A stretch of DNA of 64,000 bases from Eubacterium plexicaudatum ASF492 (GTDB lineage: Bacteria; Bacillota; Clostridia; Lachnospirales; Lachnospiraceae). Shown one piece after another: positions 39,597-47,446 of this stretch. Under the pieces are notes generated by a model. It made no database searches. It was not told where the DNA came from and saw only the letters and a program-made list of their open reading frames with translations. The position numbers were made by a program, and so were the translations under genes. Each line of letters starts with the position of its first letter. Position 1 is the stretch's first letter. The stretch spans positions 1,984,001-2,048,000 of the forward strand of contig NZ_AQFT02000001.1 of NCBI RefSeq assembly GCF_000364225.2. The letters run 5' to 3'.

Positions 39597-40385
39597 TTAT
39601 ATATACAAAATAAATCGGTCCTGGCTTTTAAAAAAAGACCATGTTCCAAATACAACAAACAGACATGCAAATACCGTTCCATACAGAATCGTTGTCTCGT
39701 CCGGTATTCTTCGATATAATACAAGCGTCCGAAACTGGTCAATATAATGGTACATCGGATTACATATCCGTATGGCGTCCTGTATCTGCTGCGGAAGCTG
39801 TTCCATAGGGTAAAATAACGGTGTTAAGTACATCCAGGCTGTCGTCAGAACACTGTATATATATTGAATATCTCGGAAAAATACGGCTGCCTGCGCTAAA
39901 AATAATCCCAGTCCAAGACAAAATATATACAGCTGCACCAATACAAACGGAAGAAACATCATATAAAGTGAAAATTTCACCTTTGTAAAAATAAACACAA
40001 TCAGCATTGCTCCCATTGAAAACAGCAAATTCACCAGAGAACTGGTCACCTTTGACAGCGTAAATACATATTTGGGCACATAGACTTTTTTTAACAGCGC
40101 CCCGTTCCCTGTAATGGAAAAAATCGCCTGATTCGTTGACTCCGTCATAAACGTAAACAACGTCTGCCCAATAATCAGATAAGCCGGATAATTCGCCACA
40201 TCAAACCGGAACATATGGGAAAACACCAGATACATTACGACCATAACCATTAACGGGTTTAACACGCTCCATACATATCCAAGAAAACTCCTTCTGTATT
40301 TTAATTTGATGTCTTTTAAAACGAGCTGCTTAACCAGAGAACGGTATTTGTATAATCCCCGCAGCCTTTCCATCATGATTTGCAT
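39597..40385 (-). CDS. ABC-2 type polysaccharide export permease (Wzm/TagG type)
   Basis: A 262-residue membrane protein with six helices. It shows the family opening LVLKDIKLKYRRSFLGYVWSVL and the late segment TPLFYPMEQLP. Together with the ATPase downstream it exports a finished glycan chain across the membrane. The start at 40385 has AAGGAG 10 nt upstream, and it overlaps the end of the preceding glycosyltransferase by 13 bases. Whether it exports capsule or teichoic acid cannot be told. Confidence 0.93.
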   Translation of the reverse strand: MQIMMERLRGLYKYRSLVKQLVLKDIKLKYRRSFLGYVWSVLNPLMVMVVMYLVFSHMFRFDVANYPAYLIIGQTLFTFMTESTNQAIFSITGNGALLKKVYVPKYVFTLSKVTSSLVNLLFSMGAMLIVFIFTKVKFSLYMMFLPFVLVQLYIFCLGLGLFLAQAAVFFRDIQYIYSVLTTAWMYLTPLFYPMEQLPQQIQDAIRICNPMYHYIDQFRTLVLYRRIPDETTILYGTVFACLFVVFGTWSFFKSQDRFILYI

Positions 40386-41441
40386 TCGTGTCTTTCTCCT
40401 TTTACCAACCATTCTGACAAACCGTCCGGTACGATTTCCGTCAGTCCTGTTTCACGTACGCCCGCATAAAGCAGATACAACATTCTGACAAGCGGATAAG
40501 CGCCGTGCATCCGTCTTCGAAGCATGCAGACCGGAAACGAATTGGAATCCTTATAAAAAAAGCCGATCTTTCTTTTAATGCCTGATCCCATTGCCACAGT
40601 TCCTGCATGACTGCTTTTGATTTTTGATTTTTTATATAAATCATATATTGACTTCGAATCCGCCTTGTTATAATGTGTCTGATATAATCTTTTTTCACCT
40701 GTGACAGTTCCGTCTCGTATTTTTCATAATAAGTAATACAGTCTCCAATCACTCTGCTGTGCATTTTCCGATTCCGAAACGCCTGTTTTGGATGGATGCT
40801 TTGGGTATCTGTACCTATATGATATACATAGACCGGATCATTGAAAGCACAGACCGTATTAACAAATCGAATGGGAAATATATTATACTCCGTATCTTCG
40901 TAAAAACAGTTTTCCCGTACACGAATCCGATTTTTCCGCAGCAACGATGTCCGATAGGTCGCTGCATGAATCTCTACTTCCTTTAACCGCTCCGCCGCTT
41001 TATCAAAAGATACGACATCGTTCTTTGTTATGTCATAGCGAACTACCCTGCCACTTTTTTTACGGACATGATATTTGATATATGGATGAATGACCATATC
41101 CGCCCGGCAATGTGCCAGCTGCCTGATCATTTTTCCAAGATTCACAGACAAGACCCGATCGTCCCCGTCTATCACCTTAAAATATGTCCCACGTGCCTTT
41201 AAAATTGCAGCATTCACAGCAGACCCATGCCCTCCGTTTTTTTATTTATGACGGTAACAATACCCGGATAATGACGTTCATACCATCTCATTTTTTCCAG
41301 CGTATGATCCGTACTTCCGTCATTGACGAGCAGAATTTCCAGCCTGGCCGTATCCGGATGCTGCAGCATGGTTGGAAGACACCTGTCTATTTCATCCTGT
41401 GTATTATAAGATGGCACCGCTATTGTCAGTACTTTTTCCAC
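40373..41441 (-). CDS. Family 2 glycosyltransferase, two frameshifts
   Basis: Starts at GTG 41441 with GGAGG upstream. LTIAVPSYNTQDEIDRCL and ILLVNDGSTDHT mark a GT2 fold. A break at seven A (plus-strand T 41237-41243) hides NKKNGGHGSAVNAAILKARG, after which comes FKVIDGDD. A second break at seven T (plus-strand A 40555-40561) hides the C-terminal stretch SAFFYKDSNSFPVCMLRRRM. Restored length is about 355 residues, ending inside the permease start. It probably adds an early sugar of the exported chain. Confidence 0.85.
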
Positions 41442-42699
41442 TCGTATTCCTCCAAAGTTGCTTTCTGTTTATCCTTTCATCTGCTTCTGTCTGCAGATAC
41501 TGCGTGTAAATCCGACGCATTTTTTTATTCACCTGTTCGGTCGCATACGCTTCCACTCGTTTTTTTGCAGCCCTTTTATATGCTTCTGCCAGATTTGGAT
41601 GATCCATCATCCACCCAATCGCTTCTGCAAATCCCTGCACATCATCCGCCTGTACGGTTCTGCCTTCTTTTTTATTTCTGATAAGATCACGGTTCCCTCG
41701 TATCCGGCTGCAGACAATTGGCACCCCTGCCGCCATCGCTTCCATCAGAGCTACCGGCAATCCTTCCTGTAAAGAAGGAAACGCAAAACAATCTGCCATC
41801 TGCAACAACTTTGCGACATCATCCCGATATCCGGTCAGACATACGTTCCGTTCAATCCCCAGTCTGACAGACAATTTTCGATACATCCGTTCCTTTTCTC
41901 CCAGTCCGACAATCACATACCGGATATTTTTTCGATTCAGCTTTGCAATCGCCCGGATGATCACTTCCTGATTTTTTCTTTCGGACAGCTGTCCGACACT
42001 CATCACAACAAAGTCGTGTTCCCCGAACCCAAATTTCCGGCGCAGTTTCTTCCTGCTGTTCACATCCGGATAAAAATCTGATAATTGTACACCGATTCCC
42101 GGCACCCGATATACCCGGCCTGCGCAAAAGAGCTCTGCACGCCTGTAATCTTCCGCATTGATCGTAATTAATCCATCCGTATAAGCAGACAGATACCATT
42201 CCACCGGATAAAACAACAGCCAGTTGATCAGAGGCGCGCCTTTATAAAAATGGAATCCATGAGCCGTATAAATAACAGCCGTTCCTTTTTTTCTTGTATT
42301 TTTGGCTGCAAGTCTTGAAAGCGCCCCTCCAATCGGAGATTGTGTATGAATCAGCTGATAGCTGTTGTTCTCACAGAGTTTTTTTAACATCCGATACGAA
42401 CGCACGATATTAGACAAATCCGCCGCCCTTCTCGGAATCGGAATATCATATACACTAATACCTGCATGCAGCAGTTCTTTTCGAAATGTCTCTACCCGTT
42501 GCGTATTTGTAATATTTCCGAACGAAAAGTTTGCCGCAACCTCAACCTGACAACCGTATTCCAAAAGTATCCGGATATTCTCCCTGTTAAATAAATCCAG
42601 CATCGACGCAACCGAAGCTATCAATAGTACCTTTTTTCTCTCTTCATGCTTATCAGAATGTGCCCGTCCGTATGCATCGGGTCTTGTTATTATGTTCAT
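41404..42699 (-). CDS. Family 4 glycosyltransferase (GT-B fold)
   Basis: A 431-residue protein. The N-terminal domain resembles capsule GT4 enzymes (HTQSPIGGALSRLAAK, IYTAHGFHFYKGAPL). The C-terminal donor domain has VMSVGQLSERKNQEVIIRAI and the retaining-GT4 motif FPSLQEGLPVALMEAMAAG. Relatives such as EpsD/CapM-type add the first or second sugar to the lipid carrier. It overlaps the XRE gene upstream by ATGA and the GT2 downstream by 38 bases. Confidence 0.92.
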   Translation of the reverse strand: MNIITRPDAYGRAHSDKHEERKKVLLIASVASMLDLFNRENIRILLEYGCQVEVAANFSFGNITNTQRVETFRKELLHAGISVYDIPIPRRAADLSNIVRSYRMLKKLCENNSYQLIHTQSPIGGALSRLAAKNTRKKGTAVIYTAHGFHFYKGAPLINWLLFYPVEWYLSAYTDGLITINAEDYRRAELFCAGRVYRVPGIGVQLSDFYPDVNSRKKLRRKFGFGEHDFVVMSVGQLSERKNQEVIIRAIAKLNRKNIRYVIVGLGEKERMYRKLSVRLGIERNVCLTGYRDDVAKLLQMADCFAFPSLQEGLPVALMEAMAAGVPIVCSRIRGNRDLIRNKKEGRTVQADDVQGFAEAIGWMMDHPNLAEAYKRAAKKRVEAYATEQVNKKMRRIYTQYLQTEADERINRKQLWRNTSGKSTDNSGAIL

Positions 42700-43046
42700 G
42701 ACTCGTTCATAATCTCTGCCACCGATTTCATAATGCGGATATACATCGAATAACTATCGACGTCTTTTTTCTCAGCAACTTTATCCGTATTCGATGGCTG
42801 CCACAGATCCAGTACTGTCTCGGAAGGATACGCTACTCCCCAAAGCAGCTCATCTGCAGTCGCATCCAAAGCCACACAAAGACTTACGAACGTCTCCAGA
42901 CTCATAATTCTTGTTCCGCGCTCAATATGACCTAAAAATGACATACTGATTCCGCAGTTTTTCGCCAATTCCTCCTGTGACCATCCTTTTATCTTACGGA
43001 TCTGACGAATCCGCATCCCCATCTTTCCATAATCCAGTTCTTTCAT
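42696..43046 (-). CDS. XRE-family transcriptional regulator heading the glycan locus
   Basis: A 116-residue protein. The N-terminal helix-turn-helix (RIRQIRKIKGWSQEELAKNC, then ISMSFLGHIERGTR) occupies about residues 10-65; the C-terminal 45 residues are unassigned. The start at 43046 has GGAGG close upstream. It overlaps the GT4 start by 4 bases, so regulator and glycosyltransferases share an mRNA. A 9-bp inverted repeat 64 bp upstream is a good candidate for its own operator. Confidence 0.88.
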   Translation of the reverse strand: MKELDYGKMGMRIRQIRKIKGWSQEELAKNCGISMSFLGHIERGTRIMSLETFVSLCVALDATADELLWGVAYPSETVLDLWQPSNTDKVAEKKDVDSYSMYIRIMKSVAEIMNES

Positions 43047-43109
43047 AGCGCCTCCATTCTGCATCCGCCGCACCGTTGCTTTTGTGGTCAGAAAAACTAT
43101 AATCGTCAA

Positions 43110-43140
43110 AACATAACAATTTACTATAAAATGTTATGTT
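43110..43140. promoter_or_regulatory. Candidate operator of the XRE regulator
   Basis: Perfect 9-bp arms AACATAACA (43110-43118) and TGTTATGTT (43132-43140) are separated by 13 bp. The half-site AAAATGTTATGT recurs at 43426-43437. Location directly upstream of the XRE gene suggests autoregulation of the glycan operon. Confidence 0.55.
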
Positions 43141-43413
43141 TTTCATGCGTAGTCTGTTCTCTGTAAGCCGCATAAAATAAGGGAAATCAAAAAATTTCGG
43201 TAAAAATAATTTTTTCAAAAATCCTCTTTTATTCCTGGACCACAATTTCATTCCTTATGTAGTTCTATGATCGAACCTATGCTTTTTTAATAAGTTTTTT
43301 GTCTGTTATTCACATATTTCTATTTCAGTATTTTTTATTTTTAAGCAGATTTTGCCAATTTTTGAATTAGTATTTAAAAAAATCAGATTTTAGTTTAGAA
43401 TACTAAAAGACAT
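43141..43413. other. AT-rich intergenic spacer without recognisable gene
   Basis: Very AT-rich with many T and A runs, and no reading frame with a ribosome site on either strand. Promoters of the glycan operon may lie here, but no hexamer pair with good spacing stands out. Confidence 0.5.
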
Positions 43414-43437
43414 CATTTTATAGTAAAATGTTATGTA
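43414..43437. promoter_or_regulatory. Second XRE-like half-site with small dyad
   Basis: CATTTTA-TAG-TAAAATG (43414-43430) is a 7-bp dyad running into ATGTTATGT, the same half-site as in the operator 300 bp away. Two sites could allow looping or control of a divergent short transcript. Confidence 0.4.
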
Positions 43438-43450
43438 TAAGAATTATTTA

Positions 43451-43484
43451 AAGACAGACGCTTGCTTGCTGTCTGTCTTTTTTT
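43451..43484 (+). terminator. Intrinsic terminator pointing to the plus strand
   Basis: A 9-bp stem AAGACAGAC/GTCTGTCTT (43451-43459, 43471-43479) is followed by TTTTTTT. No plus-strand gene precedes it, so it either ends a short unknown RNA or acts weakly on minus-strand transcripts from the leader element. Confidence 0.65.
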
Positions 43485-43498
43485 ACGTTTTTTTACAC

Positions 43499-43640
43499 AA
43501 AAAAACTTCTTTGCAGACTTTCCCTAAAAACATCCATCGTCATTTTCAGGGAAAACCTGTAAAGAAGTTCATATATCCGAAAGCTTCCGGCTTACTTCAT
43601 TTCTTCAATTAAAACTATATCTGAAACTATCCTACCGTTT
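43499..43640 (-). ncRNA. Leader RNA element, copy 2, upstream of the XRE/glycan operon
   Basis: Homologous to the PTS leader at 12666-12812, including its -10-like region (TAGGAT in place of TATGAT) and the order TTTCAG, GAAATGAA, CCGGA, AACTTCTT, TTTCCCT, GATGTTTTT, AGGGAAA. It folds into a long hairpin, 43504-43516 with 43557-43569 outside and TTTCCCT/AGGGAAA inside (43519-43525, 43548-43554), then seven T on the minus strand. It directly follows the truncated methylase and lies about 450 bp before the XRE start. Confidence 0.55.
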
Positions 43641-45162
43641 TTATTCCAGCTTATAAACACGAAACCCACTGTCAAAAGCCGCTTCGGAATACTCTGTCCG
43701 GATTTGGTCGCCGGCCCGGCGGATACGCTCTTTTCCAATTTCACAGATATTGGCATAGCCCGCCTTATAAGCTTCACTCTTTTCATCCGTCTGCTCAGGC
43801 CGCTGCACCATAATAAACTTTCGTCTGCCGCCGTCCTGTGCATTCAGCAGCATAACTGCGTGGGCCGTTGTCGCCGAACCCGAAAAAAATCCAGCACAAT
43901 ATCCTGATCGTCTGTCGCCGTCCTGCACAAATCCAGCAGCAGTTCCAGTGGTTTTGGAAAAGAAAAAATCTTTGCTCCAAATAACGCTTCCACTTGCGCC
44001 GTTCCTCTTCTGCTTGCATATTTTTTATCCGTTAACAGACTGCGGATAATTTTTTCGCTGCGGCGCATCTTTTGCACGATCCGATACTCTCCCTCTCCAA
44101 GTCGATAGCCGATGATTTCGGTATTTAAATATTGCCGCGCCCTTTCTTTTCCCCATCGCCATACAAACTGTACGCTGTTTTTCAGCGACTTCGGCGGATA
44201 CAGTTCGATACCGTGTTCCTTTTTTTCCAGTCCGATTTTATAAAAACCTTCCGTTCCGATCGGCTCATCCGGATATAAATAAAACGGATAGTACAGATTC
44301 GGACGATTTTTATCGTGAAACGCCTCATTGCTGTTATAAAGCGGATGTATGTTAAATCCGCCTGTTTCATCTGCAAATCGGAATTTTTTATCCGCATCTT
44401 TTAACGGATTTGTCTTCGTCTTTGTGCTGTCTTTTGCATAAAACAGACAATACTCATGCATCTTTCCGATATGCCCGTAATCGCGGGCATTTGGCGCACT
44501 GTTTACAATAAACGTACCGCAGAAATTCTGTTCGCCAAAGATATCGTCACACATTTTTTTCAGATTGGCATATTCGTGATCATCAATTGATATAAAGATC
44601 ATGCCGTCCTCGGTCAGCAGATTTTTGGCAAGCAACAGCCTTGGATACATCATGGAACACCATCCTGCATGCTGTCTTTCATAATTCATGGCGTCTGCGC
44701 ATTTCCGTTTGGATTCATATTGTTCATATACCGCTTTTTCCATCGAAAAATCATCCGTATAGACAAATAAATCCGAACCGGTATTGTACGGCGGATCAAT
44801 ATAGATCATTTTTATTTTATTTTGATACGATTTTTGCAGCAGTTTTAAAACAGCCAGATTATCCCCTTCCACATACATATTTTCCGTATGATCCCAGTGA
44901 ACGCTGTCCTGCCTGCACGGACACAGCTTCCGCTGCGTAATCTCACATGCCTGCGCAGCCGCATCTTTCCTGACTGCCCACGGAAATGCAGGTGTTTGTG
45001 CATCTGCCTGAAAAAATCGGAAAGCCTGTGATACAGCCGTTCCAGATCAATCGCTTTGCTCTGTCTGCCCTGCGAATCCATCGTTTTTATCATACAATCC
45101 GGAAACATGAGGTCCAGCCGGTCAATCTGACAGCGGGCACTGTTTTTCGATTCTGCTTTCAT
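43641..45162 (-). CDS. Type III-like adenine-N6 DNA methyltransferase (Mod), C-terminally short, two frameshifts
   Basis: The restored protein is about 507 residues. The N-terminus has IDRLDLMFPDCMI; the target-binding lead has SVHWDHTENMYVEGDNLAVL; motif IV is MIYIDPPYNTGSD; motif I, late in the chain as in beta-class Mod, is VLDFFSGSATTAHAV. Frames break at six T (plus-strand A 45011-45016) and seven T (43883-43889). The protein stops just after GFRVYKLE, where Mod proteins usually continue for 100-150 residues, and no restriction (Res) gene is present. It is probably a remnant, or a solitary methylase. It overlaps cas6 by ATGA. Confidence 0.82.
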
Positions 45163-45920
45163 ATATTCTGAGATTCCTTTCTCAAACATGACAGCAGGCG
45201 AATACCTCCCATACCGATTGCCGTCTTGATTCCAATGCCGGAAAACTCCGCAAATCCGGCCAAAAGTCCGGCATATTTTGCCATTGTATCCGTACCGTTG
45301 ATTTTGATACCGATCTCCCCTTTAAAAGACGGAATCTTAACGCCCTCCAGCGGAAAAGACGTACTTCTTAACCGATACTGCACAATACTGCTGCAGGCGG
45401 TCAGCTGCCTTAGCAGGTCTTCATCCGGCAGCTGCAAATCGGCCGTTGCCGCCCCGTATTTTTGCATCATACTTTGATAAATATAGCGTAACTCCGGCAA
45501 AATGACATATCTGCCGCTGCTTTTAAAAGCGGCCGGCGTTACAAATTCCAGATTCAGATATCTGCCGCATCTGTCGGAATAAAACTCATCCAGCAGCTGC
45601 CGATACGGCGTCACACGAACGGTTTTGCCGCAGATTCTAACATGCATCTGCTTTTTTTCAATAACAAATTCCTGAAACCGGTCGTCCAGCAGCGGATGTA
45701 TAATCCGCTCGTATGCCTGTGCCGTCAGTGTCTTAATCCGCCACTCCTTCTGCGTGCCTCCCAGTGCATACTGACTGTAAGGCTTTAATCCCTGCTCATG
45801 CAGTATAGCGGCATATTCTTTATCAATCCGCTGCATTAACACTCCCTGCAGATTGGACGACTGAAAATATCCAAAATCAGGATGATCCGTTTCCAATTCC
45901 AGTTTCAGTTCCGCTAACAT
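45159..45920 (-). CDS. cas6: CRISPR-associated endoribonuclease Cas6
   Basis: A 253-residue RAMP-fold enzyme that cuts CRISPR precursor RNA at repeats. The N-terminal ferredoxin fold has LHEQGLKPYSQYAL with the likely catalytic His (about residue 40). The C-terminal fold ends with the glycine-rich loop SGIGIKTAIGMGGIRLL that defines the family, preceded by VKIPSFKGEIGIKI. AGGAGGTG precedes the ATG. No array or other cas gene is adjacent; the III-D operon lies 7 kb upstream in transcription order and lacks its own cas6, so this gene may serve it. Confidence 0.92.
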   Translation of the reverse strand: MLAELKLELETDHPDFGYFQSSNLQGVLMQRIDKEYAAILHEQGLKPYSQYALGGTQKEWRIKTLTAQAYERIIHPLLDDRFQEFVIEKKQMHVRICGKTVRVTPYRQLLDEFYSDRCGRYLNLEFVTPAAFKSSGRYVILPELRYIYQSMMQKYGAATADLQLPDEDLLRQLTACSSIVQYRLRSTSFPLEGVKIPSFKGEIGIKINGTDTMAKYAGLLAGFAEFSGIGIKTAIGMGGIRLLSCLRKESQNI

Positions 45921-45957
45921 AACCCACCTCCTGCATCTTTTTACCGATCGGCTTCCC

Positions 45958-47298
45958 TTACTTTATCAGCGATTTGCGCAGCCGGCAGCGGTAGTACACA
46001 TAGCCGGCCAGATCGGCCAGTCCCCAGCCGATCGGAATCGACCACCAGATTCCGGCAGCCTGCAGCGTCTCCGCCGATGAAAGCAAATATGCCAGTACAA
46101 CTCTTGTTCCTAAAGAAATGATCGTCAGCACGACGGACATGGCAGGCTTTCCAACGGCCCGATACAGTCCGTAAAACAAAAACAGACATCCAATCCCACA
46201 GTAAAACGGCCCGACAATACGCAAATACCGTACACCTTCCGCCAGAATTGCCGTCTGCGACGACTTGATAAAAATAAGCAGCAAAGACTCGGCAAACAGC
46301 CAGATAAGCAGCGACGCAAGCAAACAATACACAACAACCGTCGCCGCCGCACACCGTATCCCGCCGGACACCCGGTTCTGCTTTCCGGCTCCCATATTTT
46401 GTGCCGTAAACGTGGAAAAAGCATTTGCGTATTCCTGTGCCGGCATATAAGTAAACGCTTCGATTTTAACCGCCGCCGCAAATGCCGCCATAACCGTCGT
46501 GCCAAAACTGTTTACCAGTCCCTGCACCATTAAAATACCCAGATTCATAACGGACTGCTGCATACAAGTTAACGCCGAATAATTCGCTATTTCCTTAAAG
46601 CCTGCTGCATTCATCTGAAAATGACGAAATGCATCCCGCATCTTACGTTCCCTGACAAACACGTAAATGCCAATGCCAATCCCCGACAGATACTGGGATA
46701 TAACCGTCGCAGACGCCGCGCCCAGCGTTCCCCACCGAAAAACCGCCACAAACAGCAAGTCCAGCACAATGTTCAGTATGGTCGCCATTCCAAGAAACAG
46801 CAGCGGCACAACGGAGTTGCCAATAGCCTTTAAATACGCTCCGAAATAATTATACACCGCAATTGCCGGAATTCCCCAGAACACAAGAAGCAGATACCCT
46901 CTTGTCATTTCCACAATTTCTTTTGGAATATTCATCCGGACAATAATCGCATCCACGCCAAGCACAGATCCTGCCGTAAGAACGACCGCCACGGCTGCCA
47001 ATATAAAAAAAGATGCACAAATGCTGCTTTTCAGCCGCTGCTCATCATGTCTGCCAAAGCAAAGCGAAAACACTGTCCCGCTGCCCATACAAAGTCCAAG
47101 CAGAACGGAAGTCAGAAACGTCATCAGCGCAAATGCAGAACCAACGGCCGCCAATGCGTCCGGGCCAATCATATGCCCAACCACCCATGTATCCACGATA
47201 TTGTATCCCTGCTGAAGAATATTTCCGAGTATCATTGGAAAGGCAAACAGTGACATCGTTGAAAATACCGGGCCTTTTGTTAAATCCTTCTGGTTCAT
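45958..47298 (-). CDS. MATE-family multidrug/Na+ efflux transporter
   Basis: A 446-residue protein with 12 predicted membrane helices in two repeats. It opens MSLFAFPMILGNILQQGYN with IVDTWVVGHMIGPDALAAVG, the standard MatE start; the second repeat carries TCMQQSVMNLGILMVQGLVNSFG. It exports cationic compounds using an ion gradient. AGGAGG lies 13 nt upstream. It is probably a separate unit from cas6 (37-bp gap) but could be co-transcribed. Confidence 0.93.
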   Translation of the reverse strand: MNQKDLTKGPVFSTMSLFAFPMILGNILQQGYNIVDTWVVGHMIGPDALAAVGSAFALMTFLTSVLLGLCMGSGTVFSLCFGRHDEQRLKSSICASFFILAAVAVVLTAGSVLGVDAIIVRMNIPKEIVEMTRGYLLLVFWGIPAIAVYNYFGAYLKAIGNSVVPLLFLGMATILNIVLDLLFVAVFRWGTLGAASATVISQYLSGIGIGIYVFVRERKMRDAFRHFQMNAAGFKEIANYSALTCMQQSVMNLGILMVQGLVNSFGTTVMAAFAAAVKIEAFTYMPAQEYANAFSTFTAQNMGAGKQNRVSGGIRCAAATVVVYCLLASLLIWLFAESLLLIFIKSSQTAILAEGVRYLRIVGPFYCGIGCLFLFYGLYRAVGKPAMSVVLTIISLGTRVVLAYLLSSAETLQAAGIWWSIPIGWGLADLAGYVYYRCRLRKSLIK

Positions 47299-47446
47299 GA
47301 TAGCGTTTTATCCTCCTGTTTCCTCCTTTGATTTTTTCAGCCTTTTTCATCTGCCGGAGGTATCTGCCTCATCTAAAGCTATTATATCATTAGTCGCTGC
47401 AAATGCCAATATGAAACCTTTCATTCATTATGGCACATCCGCTGCC

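Noticed and set aside
38813..39742. Long N-terminal extension of the Wzt-like ATPase
   Set aside because: The first 65 codons lie over the end of the permease gene and have no homology to ABC ATPases; AGGAGG marks the start at 39547.
43047..43640. Possible CRISPR array in the AT-rich gap near cas6
   Set aside because: No direct repeat of 25-40 bases recurs at regular spacing. The only repeats are the short inverted half-sites and hairpins. I found no array elsewhere in the window either.
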